This document shows positions 1 to 9,911 of a stretch of DNA of 64,000 nucleotides, one piece after another. The stretch lies in contig NZ_JBBUTI010000003.1 in NCBI RefSeq assembly GCF_038066635.1, forward strand, positions 124,001 to 188,000, written 5' to 3'. Source of the stretch: Ideonella margarita (lineage in GTDB: Bacteria > Pseudomonadota > Gammaproteobacteria > Burkholderiales > Burkholderiaceae_C). Within the stretch, counting starts at the first letter, position 1. Every line of letters begins with the position of its first letter. The notes under the pieces were generated by a model, which worked only from the letters and a program-made list of their open reading frames with translations, was not told the origin of the DNA and did not search any database. The position numbers and the translations under genes are program-made.

Positions 1-142
1 GATCCCGACCTTCGGCGACGGCATGGCCATGTGGCGCGAACGCCTGTTCGCCAGCATGCACCGCAATGCCGCCGACATGGCCGACTTCCTGAACCTGCCG
101 GCCAACCGCATCGTGGAACTGGGCGCCAAGGTCGAAATCTGA
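1..142 (+). CDS. kup: Kup potassium uptake protein, C-terminal end (partial)
   Basis: Only the last 46 residues and the stop are present; the reading frame enters at base 2. The sequence runs IPTFGDGMAMWRERLF and ends LPANRIVELGAKVEI, which is the conserved C-terminal cytoplasmic tail of Kup/TrkD K+:H+ symporters, including the final NLPxNRVVELGxxVEI signature known from the family. The protein would sit in the inner membrane and import potassium. The BenE-type gene follows 14 bp downstream on the same strand. The membrane part lies outside the window, so only the family assignment is supported. Confidence 0.85.
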   Translation, partial: IPTFGDGMAMWRERLFASMHRNAADMADFLNLPANRIVELGAKVEI

Positions 143-156
143 CCGGACGCTGATCG

Positions 157-1314
157 ATGCGCTGGTTGAAGGATGTGTCGCTGTCCGCCGGCGTGGCGGG
201 CTTCGTCGCGGTGCTGGTGGGCTTCACCAGTTCGGTGGCGGTGGTGTTTGCCGCTGCGCAGGCGCTGGGTGCCACACCAGCGCAAACCGCCTCCTGGATC
301 TGGGCGCTGGGCCTGGCGATGGGCCTGTGCAGCCTGGGTCTGTCGCTGCACTACCGCCAGCCGGTGCTGGTGGCCTGGTCGACCCCGGGCGCCGCACTGA
401 TCGCCGCCACCCAGGGCGTGGCGATGAGCGACGCGATCGGCGCCTTCCTGCTGTGCGGCGCCCTGATTGCCCTGGCGGGTTACAGCGGCCTGTTCGAGCG
501 CGTGATGGACCGCATCCCGATGGCCATTGCCGCTGCGCTGCTGGCCGGCGTGCTGGCGCGCTTTGGTCTGGACGCGGTGCTGGCCACCCGCAGCGCACCC
601 GTGCTGGTGCTGGCCATGGCGGCCGCCTACCTGGCGGGCAAGCGCTGGTGGCCGCGTTACGCCGTGCCCGGCGTGCTGCTGGCCGGTGTGGCGGTAGCGG
701 CGGCCCGGGGGCAATTGCACCTGGGTGATGTGCAGGCCGGCCTGGCGATGCCCGTGTGGACCAGCCCGACCTGGTCGGCCAGCACATTGCTGGGCATTGG
801 CGTGCCCCTGTTCGTGGTGACGATGGCCTCGCAGAACCTGCCCGGCGTGGCGGCGCAGCGCGCCTCGGGCTTCCGCATCCCGGTGTCACCGGTGGTGGGT
901 GCCACCGGCATCGCCACGCTGCTGGCTGCGCCGTTTGGCGGGTTCACGGTGAACCTGGCGGCCATCACCGCCGCCATCTGCATGGGCCCCGAGGCCCACG
1001 AAGACCCGAAACGCCGCTACACCGCCTCGGTGATGGCGGGCTTTTTCTACCTTGCCATGGGCCTGGCCGGCGGCACGGTGGCGGCCCTGCTGGCCGCCTT
1101 CCCGCGCGAGCTGGTGGTGGCCGTGGCGGGCCTGGCCCTGATGGGCACGATCGGTGGTGGCTTGGCCGCCGCGCTGAAGGACGAGCAGCACCGCGACGCC
1201 GCCACGCTGACCTTCCTCGTCACGCTCTCTGGCCTGAGCATGGCCGGCATCGGCTCGGCTTTCTGGGGCGTGGTGGCGGGTGGCCAGGCGCTGATGGCCA
1301 CCCACCGGCGCTGA
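157..1314 (+). CDS. benE: BenE family benzoate/H+ symporter-like permease
   Basis: The 385-residue product is almost entirely hydrophobic, with about 10-12 predicted membrane segments, and matches the length of BenE permeases. Visible family features include the early GFTSSVAVVFAAA segment, the ARF-G- loop in the middle and the PFGGFTVNLAAITAAI segment around residues 265-280 followed by the HEDPKRRY cytoplasmic loop. Known members carry benzoate or related aromatic acids with protons across the inner membrane. No aromatic degradation genes lie nearby, so the substrate is not settled. The gene lies 14 bp after kup and is convergent with the DUF4405 gene, whose stop codon is only 3 bp away. 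Confidence 0.82.
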   Translation: MRWLKDVSLSAGVAGFVAVLVGFTSSVAVVFAAAQALGATPAQTASWIWALGLAMGLCSLGLSLHYRQPVLVAWSTPGAALIAATQGVAMSDAIGAFLLCGALIALAGYSGLFERVMDRIPMAIAAALLAGVLARFGLDAVLATRSAPVLVLAMAAAYLAGKRWWPRYAVPGVLLAGVAVAAARGQLHLGDVQAGLAMPVWTSPTWSASTLLGIGVPLFVVTMASQNLPGVAAQRASGFRIPVSPVVGATGIATLLAAPFGGFTVNLAAITAAICMGPEAHEDPKRRYTASVMAGFFYLAMGLAGGTVAALLAAFPRELVVAVAGLALMGTIGGGLAAALKDEQHRDAATLTFLVTLSGLSMAGIGSAFWGVVAGGQALMATHRR

Positions 1315-1317
1315 AGC

Positions 1318-1872
1318 TCAACGGGCCGGCGCGCTGGTCGACGTGGGCGCAGACTCCGCGTTTGCGGATGTCGTTGCTGGTACGGCCAGCACCTGCCTGA
1401 GCACCCCCAGCTGCTTGCGCACCGCCGGGCCCACCAGTTCATCCAGGCGCTGATCGTCGCTCGTCGTGGCCACACCAGCCGCCAGCAGGCGCTCACGCAT
1501 CTGGGCCACCGGAACACCCCCCACCTGGGCCAGCACCGTCAAGGGCGCACGGGCCAGGGCCTGCACCGGCACGGCGAACGGCGGGCCGTCCTGCTTCTGG
1601 CTGCCCAGCAGCGGAAAGAACGACAGGCCCAGCACCAGCACGAATGCGCCCACCACCGCCTGCCCACGCTGGCCCTTGAGGTGGCGCTTGAACGGCGCGA
1701 GGTTGGTCAGCACGTGCGCCACCACCGCGGCCACCAGCACCCAGCTCAGCCATTCATGGGCGAGCTTGTTCAGCGCGATGTCGAAATGGAAGAACATCAG
1801 CACGCCGGTGACGGCCGACAGTGTAAAGGCGCCGATGGTGGCGGGGGTGACCCAGTCGCGTTGAAGACGCAT
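1318..1872 (-). CDS. DUF4405 domain membrane protein (cytochrome b561-like fold)
   Basis: The 184-residue protein has four or so membrane segments in the first 110 residues. A TGVLMFFH motif near residue 20 and HEWLSWVLVAAVVAHVLTN near residues 35-55 supply the paired histidines expected of the DUF4405 family, which is thought to bind haem in the membrane. The C-terminal 70 residues are soluble, rich in Ala/Thr/Ser at the end, and contain a helical region typical of small haem-protein partners. I chose the ATG at 1872 because the homologous region starts with MRLQRDWVTPATIGAF; an upstream in-frame extension to 2076 would cross the gshB start. The haem-binding role is an inference from the histidine pattern. 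Confidence 0.7.
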   Translation of the reverse strand: MRLQRDWVTPATIGAFTLSAVTGVLMFFHFDIALNKLAHEWLSWVLVAAVVAHVLTNLAPFKRHLKGQRGQAVVGAFVLVLGLSFFPLLGSQKQDGPPFAVPVQALARAPLTVLAQVGGVPVAQMRERLLAAGVATTSDDQRLDELVGPAVRKQLGVLRQVLAVPATTSANAESAPTSTSAPAR

Positions 1873-2035
1873 GGTGGCGGTGTGGCTTGAAATGGAAAGT
1901 GGCCAGTTTGTGGCTCGCGCGTTGCTGCGTGCTTGCTGCCGCACGACAAAACATGTCAACCCCGCGCCGGCAAGCCTCGCAGCTTCGGTGCACACTGGCG
2001 CCCTGTTGCCGCACACTGCCTGAACGCACGCCACC

Positions 2036-2995
2036 ATGAACATCCTGTTTGTTGCCGACCCCCTGGACAGCTTCAAGACCTACAAGGACTCCACCTTCAC
2101 GATGATGCGTGAGGCTGCAGCCCGCGGCTGGAACCTGCTGGCCTGCCAGCCCCAAGACCTGCACTGGCAGCGTGGTGGCCAGGTCAGTGCCCGCATGCGG
2201 CAGGTGCGGCTGACCGGTCGCTCCGGCAAGGGCGTGACCGACTGGTTCGAGGACACCGGCAGCGACGTGCGTGCACTCGCCAGCGTCGACGCCGTGGTGA
2301 TGCGCAAGGACCCGCCCTTCGACAGCGAATACTTCTACGCCACCCACCTGCTGGAGCGCGCTGAAGTGGAAGGTGCGCGGGTCTTCAACTCGCCGCGCGC
2401 CCTGCGCGACCACCCCGAGAAGCTCGCCATCCTCGAGTTCCCGGAATTCATCGCGCCCACGCTGGTCACCCGCAGCGAAGCCGACATCCGCGCCTTCCAC
2501 GCCGAGCAGCGCGACATCATCCTCAAGCCGCTCGACGGCATGGGCGGCATGGGCATCTTCCGCGTGCGTGACGACGGCCTGAACCTCGGCGCGATCATCG
2601 AAACCCTGAACCGCGACGGCGCGCAGACCGTGATGGTGCAGCGCTACCTGCCCGAGATCGTCGACGGCGACAAGCGCGTGCTGGTGATCGACGGCGAGCC
2701 CGTGCCGTTCAGCCTGGCGCGCATTCCGCAGGGCGGTGAAGTGCGCGGCAACCTGGCGGCCGGCGGCAAGGGCGTGGCCCGCCCCCTCACCGAGCGTGAC
2801 CGCGAGATCGCCGCCGCCATCGGCCCGAAGCTGGCCGAGCGCGGCCTGCTGCTGATCGGCCTGGACATCATCGGCACGCACCTCACCGAGATCAACGTGA
2901 CCAGCCCGACCTGCTTCCGCGAAATCCACGACCAGGCGGGTTTCGACGTGGCGGCGCGCTTCATCAGCGCACTGGAAGGCCGGCTGGGTCGCTGA
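2036..2995 (+). CDS. gshB: Glutathione synthetase
   Basis: The 319-residue product is an ATP-grasp enzyme that joins gamma-glutamylcysteine to glycine, the second step of glutathione synthesis in the cytoplasm. It begins MNILFVADPLDSF, has the KDPPFDSEYFYATHLLE segment near residue 95, the KPLDGMGGMGIFR glycine-rich ATP loop near residue 165, and ends with the EINVTSPTCFREI catalytic-core segment seen in all GshB enzymes. Length fits the family (about 315). The gene is transcribed alone and is convergent with the GGDEF gene, with 13 bp between the stop codons. Confidence 0.97.
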   Translation: MNILFVADPLDSFKTYKDSTFTMMREAAARGWNLLACQPQDLHWQRGGQVSARMRQVRLTGRSGKGVTDWFEDTGSDVRALASVDAVVMRKDPPFDSEYFYATHLLERAEVEGARVFNSPRALRDHPEKLAILEFPEFIAPTLVTRSEADIRAFHAEQRDIILKPLDGMGGMGIFRVRDDGLNLGAIIETLNRDGAQTVMVQRYLPEIVDGDKRVLVIDGEPVPFSLARIPQGGEVRGNLAAGGKGVARPLTERDREIAAAIGPKLAERGLLLIGLDIIGTHLTEINVTSPTCFREIHDQAGFDVAARFISALEGRLGR

Positions 2996-3008
2996 GCTTC
3001 GCTGGGGG

Positions 3009-4943
3009 TCAGGCGGGGGCCGAGACCGGCCCTCGCACCACCAGCTGGTCACGCCCGGCCGCCTTGGCCTCGTAGAGCGCGTGGTCGGCCCGGTCGAGCA
3101 GCTGGTCGAGGGATTCCCCCTCGGTGCCCACATCCACCGCGCCCATCGAGAAGCGCACGCCGTGGGGCACGGGCAAGCCCAGCACCTCCACCGCGGAAAA
3201 CGCGCTGCGCAGCCGGTCAAACACGGCCGGCATGTCGGCCAGCGCGCTGCCCGGAATCACCAGCAGGAACTCCTCGCCACCCAGGCGCCCGAAGCGGTCA
3301 TGGCTGCGCAGCACATGGGCCGAGGCCTTGGCCAGCGCCTTGAGCACGGCATCGCCCGTGGCATGGCCGTGCACGTCGTTGACCTGCTTGAAGTGGTCGA
3401 TGTCGATCAGCGCCAGCACGCACGGGCCTTGCCAGCGCTGCGCCTGCTCGATCTGGGCCTGGGCCGCCGCACGGATGGCGCGCCGGTTGGGCAGGCCGGT
3501 GAGCTCGTCACGCAGCGCCAGCTCGGCCAGTTGCCGGCGATGCCGCCAGCCACGCACCACCATCACCACCGCGCCCACCAGCAGCAGGCACGCCGCGCCC
3601 AGCGCCGTCCACAGCGCGCGCTGGCCGGCCTCGCGGGCCTGCAGCGCCAGCTGGGCGGTTTCGGTCTGGCGCCGCAGTTCGGTGGTTTCAACGTCACGCC
3701 GCGCCGTTTCGTAGCGGGCCTGCAGGCGCAGCATCTGGGTGTCGCGCTGGCCTTCCAGGCTCTGGCCGCGCAGCTGGTTGGCGCGCTGCAGCTCGGCATA
3801 CGCACGCGCATGCTGACCCAGCAGCGCCAGCGCTTCGGCCATCGCCTGGGCAAGCTCCGCCCGGCGGGCCGGCGGCACATTGGCAGCATCGGCGCGGCGG
3901 GCAGGCTCCAGGGCCGCGGCCACGTCCGGGCGCTTGAGCGCCGTCATGGCCTTGAGCACCAGCATATGGGCTGCTGTCAGGCGCAGCTGGTTGCCCTGGG
4001 CCTCCATGAGCGGCAGGGCACTGCGGGCCATTTGCAGCGCGCTTTCTGCGTCGCCCATCAACAGCATCATCTCGCCGGCCCGAATCTGGCCCGCCGCCAC
4101 GCCGGCCTTGTCGCCGAGGTCCTGGCTCAGGGCCAGGGCGCGCAGGAAGTGGTCACGGGCCGAGCCGGGCAGGCGCGCGGCGTTCAGCGCACCACCCAGC
4201 TCGAACTCGATCAGGCTGCGCTGGAAGCGCGCCGGCAGCTTGTCGAGCCGGGCCAGCGCACGCTGGAAATAATCTTCGGCCTGCCCCACCGCCGGCACCT
4301 TGCCGCTGACCCGGCCGCTCAGCGAGCCGAGCTGGGTGATGGCTGAAACCTCCAGATCGAGGTAACCCGTCTCCGCGGCACAGCGCTCGATGGCCTCGGC
4401 GGCCGCCCAGGCGTCGTCGTTGTTGCCCACGTCCACCAGAGCCCACAACTCGACGCTGTCGACTTCGCAGAGCAGGTCGGGCATGCCGAGCGGCACCGCC
4501 TCGCGGCGCAGCGACAGCACACGCGCCATCAGCTCGACCGTGGGCACCAGCCGCACGTCGGCCAGCGCCTGGGTGGTGCCCAGCCACAGCCGGTGCATCG
4601 GGCCGGCGCCCGGCCAGGTGGCCAGCAGGCGGCGGGCTTCGGCCAGGTAGCCTGCGCTGCGCTGGGCGTCTTCCAGGGTGGTGGCCATGCGGGCGCTGCC
4701 GAGCAGCATCCAGAACTGGGTTTCCACGTCCTGGGCCGCGCGGGCCTTGGCGAGCTTCTGCTGGCTCCAGTCCAGCCCGCCCTGGGGGTCGTCGAGCGCC
4801 ATGGCGTCGAGCTCCTGCCAGGCGGGCGGGCGGGCGTGGGCAGACGCTCCGCCGAGGGCCAGTGCCAGCAGCAAAATCCCGCCGACGGACAAGCGGCGAG
4901 GACCCCGTATCTGTCTCCAGAACCCACCCAACAGCTTTTTCAT
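3009..4943 (-). CDS. Membrane GGDEF diguanylate cyclase with helical-repeat N-terminus
   Basis: The 644-residue protein starts with MKKLLGGFW, a signal-anchor near residues 18-35, then about 400 residues of Ala/Leu-rich helical hairpins that look like TPR repeats, a coiled-coil stretch (residues about 410-450), a membrane segment near 455-480 and a C-terminal GGDEF domain. The active-site motif is GGEEF at residues 555-559, and an RSHD inhibitory I-site sits five residues ahead of it, so the enzyme is expected to make cyclic di-GMP and to be product-inhibited. The TPR-like part is probably periplasmic and may sense a protein or ligand. The ATG at 4943 is chosen because it directly precedes a signal-like segment. 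Confidence 0.85.
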   Translation of the reverse strand: MKKLLGGFWRQIRGPRRLSVGGILLLALALGGASAHARPPAWQELDAMALDDPQGGLDWSQQKLAKARAAQDVETQFWMLLGSARMATTLEDAQRSAGYLAEARRLLATWPGAGPMHRLWLGTTQALADVRLVPTVELMARVLSLRREAVPLGMPDLLCEVDSVELWALVDVGNNDDAWAAAEAIERCAAETGYLDLEVSAITQLGSLSGRVSGKVPAVGQAEDYFQRALARLDKLPARFQRSLIEFELGGALNAARLPGSARDHFLRALALSQDLGDKAGVAAGQIRAGEMMLLMGDAESALQMARSALPLMEAQGNQLRLTAAHMLVLKAMTALKRPDVAAALEPARRADAANVPPARRAELAQAMAEALALLGQHARAYAELQRANQLRGQSLEGQRDTQMLRLQARYETARRDVETTELRRQTETAQLALQAREAGQRALWTALGAACLLLVGAVVMVVRGWRHRRQLAELALRDELTGLPNRRAIRAAAQAQIEQAQRWQGPCVLALIDIDHFKQVNDVHGHATGDAVLKALAKASAHVLRSHDRFGRLGGEEFLLVIPGSALADMPAVFDRLRSAFSAVEVLGLPVPHGVRFSMGAVDVGTEGESLDQLLDRADHALYEAKAAGRDQLVVRGPVSAPA

Positions 4944-5014
4944 TGTGAGCTGATTGTGGTGCAGTTGGGCACGCCGTGAAACCCCCGGCGGCCACACAGG
5001 GGACAATCGGGGTT

Positions 5015-6901
<1,887 letters not shown>

Positions 6902-6918
6902 CCGGGCTTTGCCTCGGA

Positions 6919-6947
6919 GAGGGCCGGCGACCAGGTCGGCGGCCCTC
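6919..6947 (+). terminator. Strong imperfect hairpin after uup
   Basis: Two 14-base arms, 6919-6932 and 6934-6947, are complementary at 13 of 14 positions around a single central base, starting 18 bp after the uup stop. The arms are GAGGGCCGGCGACC and GGTCGGCGGCCCTC. No T-run follows, so it may slow or end transcription only partly or protect the mRNA 3' end. Confidence 0.5.
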
Positions 6948-6991
6948 GGTGCCCACCCGGCCGGCCCGGGCGGCCGCCACAATGCCGACGG

Positions 6992-7225
6992 ATGCGATCG
7001 GCCAATGTCACCTCCTTCAAGGGCAACAAAGCCCACCTGCCCAGCAAGCCGTGCACGGTCTGCGGCCGCGACATGGTCTGGCGCAAAGCCTGGGCCCGCA
7101 ACTGGGACGAGGTGAAGGTGTGCTCGGAGCGCTGCCGCCAGGACGGCCGGCGCGAGGTGCGCAGGGCCAAGGCCGGTGGTGGTGGCAGCAACAACAGCAG
7201 TAGCCACGGCGGGTCGCAGCCATGA
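6992..7225 (+). CDS. DUF2256 small zinc-finger-like protein
   Basis: The 77-residue protein contains the DUF2256 pattern: CTVCGRDMVWRKAWARNWDEVKVCSERCR at residues about 20-48, with a CxxC pair and a CxxxC pair that could hold zinc. The C-terminal 20 residues are Gly/Ser/Asn-rich. Family members are short, of unknown function, and are commonly encoded next to photolyase/cryptochrome genes, as here: its TGA overlaps the ATG of the photolyase-like gene (ATGA at 7222-7225). That overlap suggests translational coupling and a shared task. Confidence 0.85.
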   Translation: MRSANVTSFKGNKAHLPSKPCTVCGRDMVWRKAWARNWDEVKVCSERCRQDGRREVRRAKAGGGGSNNSSSHGGSQP

Positions 7226-8484
7226 CGCCCATCCAGCGCTGGACACCCGTTGAGGGCCAGCCCCAGCAAGTCGCTGACCCGGCCGCCGCACGCGCCGCGC
7301 TGCGGCAACTCAGGCCCGCCGATTACGCCCACAGCCGCAACCACCTCGGTGGCGCGGTGACAGGCCTGTCGCCCTGGCTGACCCACGGCGTGATCGACCC
7401 GCCCGATGTGGCCGCTGCGGCCGAAGCCGCACTCGGCAGCCCCCTGCCCCCGGGCCATGCGCTGACGCTGCAGCTGGCCTGGCGTGAGTACTTCCTGCAC
7501 GTGGCAGAGCACCGCGGCGCGGGCCTGCTGCAATCGCTGCATGAAGGCCCGCTGCCGGATGCGCTGTATGCCAGCACCGTGCCCGACGATGTGCGCGCCG
7601 GCCGCACCGGCGTGCCGGTGATTGACCAGGCCGTGCACCAGCTGCATGCCTGCGGCTGGCTGCACAACCATGCGCGCCTGTGGCTGGCCAGCTACCTGGT
7701 GCACATGCGCCGCGTGCACTGGCGCGCCGGCGCCGACTGGCTGCACGCGCTGCTGCTGGACGGTGACCTGCCCAGCAACCACCTGAGCTGGCAATGGGTG
7801 GCAGGCACCGGCAGCCACAAGCCCTACGTATTCAACGCCGACAACGTGGCGCGCTTTGCGCCGCGCGCCTGGCACAGCCCCGGCACGGTCATCGACACCA
7901 GCTACGAGCAGCTCGATGCCATCGCCCGCGGGCAGGTCGCCCTGCCCCAGCCGTACCGCGCGGCACAACAGGCGGCCGTGGGTTCGGACGCGCCCGTCGT
8001 GTCATCAGCACCGCCAACTGAGCTTGCCGCGCTGCTGCAGCCACCCGCTGCTGGCGCTCCCGAGTGGGCCGGGCAGCCGGTGTGGCTGGTACACCCCTGG
8101 GCGCTGGGCGACGTGCCAGATGACCTGCCGCCGAACACCGTGGTGCTGGCCGTGCTGTGCGAGGAATTCCACCGCGCCTGGCCCTGGTCGGCGCAGCGCT
8201 GGCAGTTCGTGCTGCCGCGCATGGCCGCACTGGCCCGCAGCCGCGGCGCCGACGCTGGCGTCATCAGCGGCACCTCCAACACCTTGCTGGGCCTGTTGAA
8301 GCACGCCGGGCCGGTGATGGCGCGCCAGACCTGGCAGCCGCATTACCGCGAACTGCTGGAGGCTGGCCGGGTGACCACGCGGCCCGTGCCGGCGCGCTGC
8401 ACTTCGCCTGACACGGTGTGCGCGTCGTTCTCGAAGTTCTGGTCCCGCCAGCCCGGCGCCGAGCGTTTCAGCCACCGACGATGA
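7222..8484 (+). CDS. Photolyase/cryptochrome-like FAD-binding protein with rearranged domains
   Basis: The 420-residue protein opens directly with a photolyase FAD-binding domain: HSRNHLGGAVTGLSPWLTHG near residues 37-56, LAWREYFLH near 90, GRTGVPVIDQAVHQL near 130, GWLHNHARLWLASYL near 147 and SWQWVAGTGSHKP near 189-201. The usual N-terminal antenna-binding alpha/beta domain is missing from the front. Residues about 285-400 instead contain a short alpha/beta-like region (VWLVHPW, VVLAVLCEEFHRAWPWSAQRW) that resembles an antenna domain placed at the C-terminus. Trp residues in HWRAGADW and SWQW may serve the electron-transfer chain. Photolyases use light to repair pyrimidine dimers; whether this one repairs DNA is unknown. 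It is ATGA-coupled to the DUF2256 gene. Confidence 0.78.
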   Translation: MTPIQRWTPVEGQPQQVADPAAARAALRQLRPADYAHSRNHLGGAVTGLSPWLTHGVIDPPDVAAAAEAALGSPLPPGHALTLQLAWREYFLHVAEHRGAGLLQSLHEGPLPDALYASTVPDDVRAGRTGVPVIDQAVHQLHACGWLHNHARLWLASYLVHMRRVHWRAGADWLHALLLDGDLPSNHLSWQWVAGTGSHKPYVFNADNVARFAPRAWHSPGTVIDTSYEQLDAIARGQVALPQPYRAAQQAAVGSDAPVVSSAPPTELAALLQPPAAGAPEWAGQPVWLVHPWALGDVPDDLPPNTVVLAVLCEEFHRAWPWSAQRWQFVLPRMAALARSRGADAGVISGTSNTLLGLLKHAGPVMARQTWQPHYRELLEAGRVTTRPVPARCTSPDTVCASFSKFWSRQPGAERFSHRR

Positions 8485-8537
8485 GGCCGGGCGCGGGTAT
8501 GCTGCGCGCACACCCGCATACCCTGACGGAGACCACA

Positions 8538-9911
8538 ATGACCTTGTCTTTGCGACGACGCGACTGGCTGACCCGGCTGGCCGCTTTCGCCGGCACCAGC
8601 GGCCTGCCGCTGGCCACTTTTGCAGCCCCGCTGCTGCATGTTCCCCCGATGACCCTGACCCGCCGCACCCTGGCCAATGGCCTGGACGTGGTGGCGCAAC
8701 CCGGCGGTGCCGGTGGCAGCGTCAGCGTGCAGGTCTGGTACCGCGTCGGCGGCAAGGACGACCCGGTGGGCCGCTCCGGCTTCGCCCACCTGTTTGAACA
8801 CCTGATGTTCAAGGCCACCCGCCATCTGAAGAGCGAACAGTTCGACCGCCTCACCGAAGACGTCGGCGGCCAGAACAACGCCTTCACCGCTGAAGACGTG
8901 ACGGCCTACCAGAACGTCGTGCCTTCGCACCACCTGGAGCGACTGCTGTGGGCCGAGGCCGAGCGCATGTCCAACCTCAGCGTGGACGACGCCGGCTTCA
9001 AGAGCGAACGTGCCGTGGTGCAGGAGGAATTCCGCCAGCGCGTGCTGGCCGCGCCCTACGGCCGGCTGTTCGAAGCCATCGCGCCGAATGCGTTTGATGT
9101 GCACCCGTACAAGCGGCCGGTCATCGGCAGCATCGAAGACCTGGACGCCGCCACGCTGGACGACGTGCGCGCCTTCCACGCCACCTACTACCGGCCCGAC
9201 AACGCCGTGCTCATCGTCACCGGTGATTTCGACCCGGCCGAGCTGAACCGGTGGGTGGACCGCTACTTCGCGCCGCTGAAGCACCCGGCCGGTGCCGTGC
9301 CGCGCGTGACCGTGAAAGAGCCCGTGCGCACCGCCAGCCGCGAGGTGGCCCTGACCGGCCCCAACGTGCCGCTGCCGGCCACGCTGATGATCTGGCAAGG
9401 CCCGTCGGCCCGCCACCCGGACCGCGCTGCGCTGCAGGTCGCCCAGGCGCTGCTGTCGGCCGGTGAATCGGCCCGCATGAATGAATCACTGGTGTACCGC
9501 CAGCAAGTGGCGCAGAGCGCGGGCTTCGAGGCCCAGTTCTACACCGACGCGGGCTCGCTGGTGGCCTACGCCATCGCGGCCGGCAAGCAGCAACCCAAGG
9601 CGCTGGTGAAGCCCTTGATGGCCGAGCTGGAACGCCTGGCCCGCGGCCCGATCAGCGCCGCCGAGCTCGACAAGGTGCGCAGCCAGCTGCTGACCACCGC
9701 CCTCACCGCCCGCCAGACCCCGCTGGGCCGCGCTGACGCGATCGGCTGGGCGATGATTCACCACGACGATCCACAGGCCGCCAACCTGGCGCTCACGCAG
9801 TTGCAGGCCGTCACGGCCGCCGACGTGCAGCGCGTGCTGCGCACCTGGGTGCTGGGCCGCCCCCGCACCACCCTCAGCTACACCGCCCAAGCCCGCAAGG
9901 AGGGTGCATGA
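8538..9911 (+). CDS. M16 family zinc metallopeptidase (catalytic subunit)
   Basis: The 457-residue product starts with LSLRRRDWLTRLAAFAG, a twin-arginine-like signal sequence, so export to the periplasm is likely. The inverted zinc motif HxxEH is present as HLFEH at residues 84-88, with the downstream zinc-ligand helix RAVVQEEFRQR near residues 155-165. This is the pitrilysin/processing-peptidase (M16B) layout. Its stop overlaps the start of the next M16 gene by four bases (ATGA at 9908). Such pairs commonly form a heterodimer in which one subunit is catalytic and the other supplies substrate-binding residues; this one is the catalytic subunit. An upstream in-frame start at 8418 was rejected because it lies inside the photolyase-like gene and lacks a signal sequence. 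Confidence 0.9.
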   Translation: MTLSLRRRDWLTRLAAFAGTSGLPLATFAAPLLHVPPMTLTRRTLANGLDVVAQPGGAGGSVSVQVWYRVGGKDDPVGRSGFAHLFEHLMFKATRHLKSEQFDRLTEDVGGQNNAFTAEDVTAYQNVVPSHHLERLLWAEAERMSNLSVDDAGFKSERAVVQEEFRQRVLAAPYGRLFEAIAPNAFDVHPYKRPVIGSIEDLDAATLDDVRAFHATYYRPDNAVLIVTGDFDPAELNRWVDRYFAPLKHPAGAVPRVTVKEPVRTASREVALTGPNVPLPATLMIWQGPSARHPDRAALQVAQALLSAGESARMNESLVYRQQVAQSAGFEAQFYTDAGSLVAYAIAAGKQQPKALVKPLMAELERLARGPISAAELDKVRSQLLTTALTARQTPLGRADAIGWAMIHHDDPQAANLALTQLQAVTAADVQRVLRTWVLGRPRTTLSYTAQARKEGA

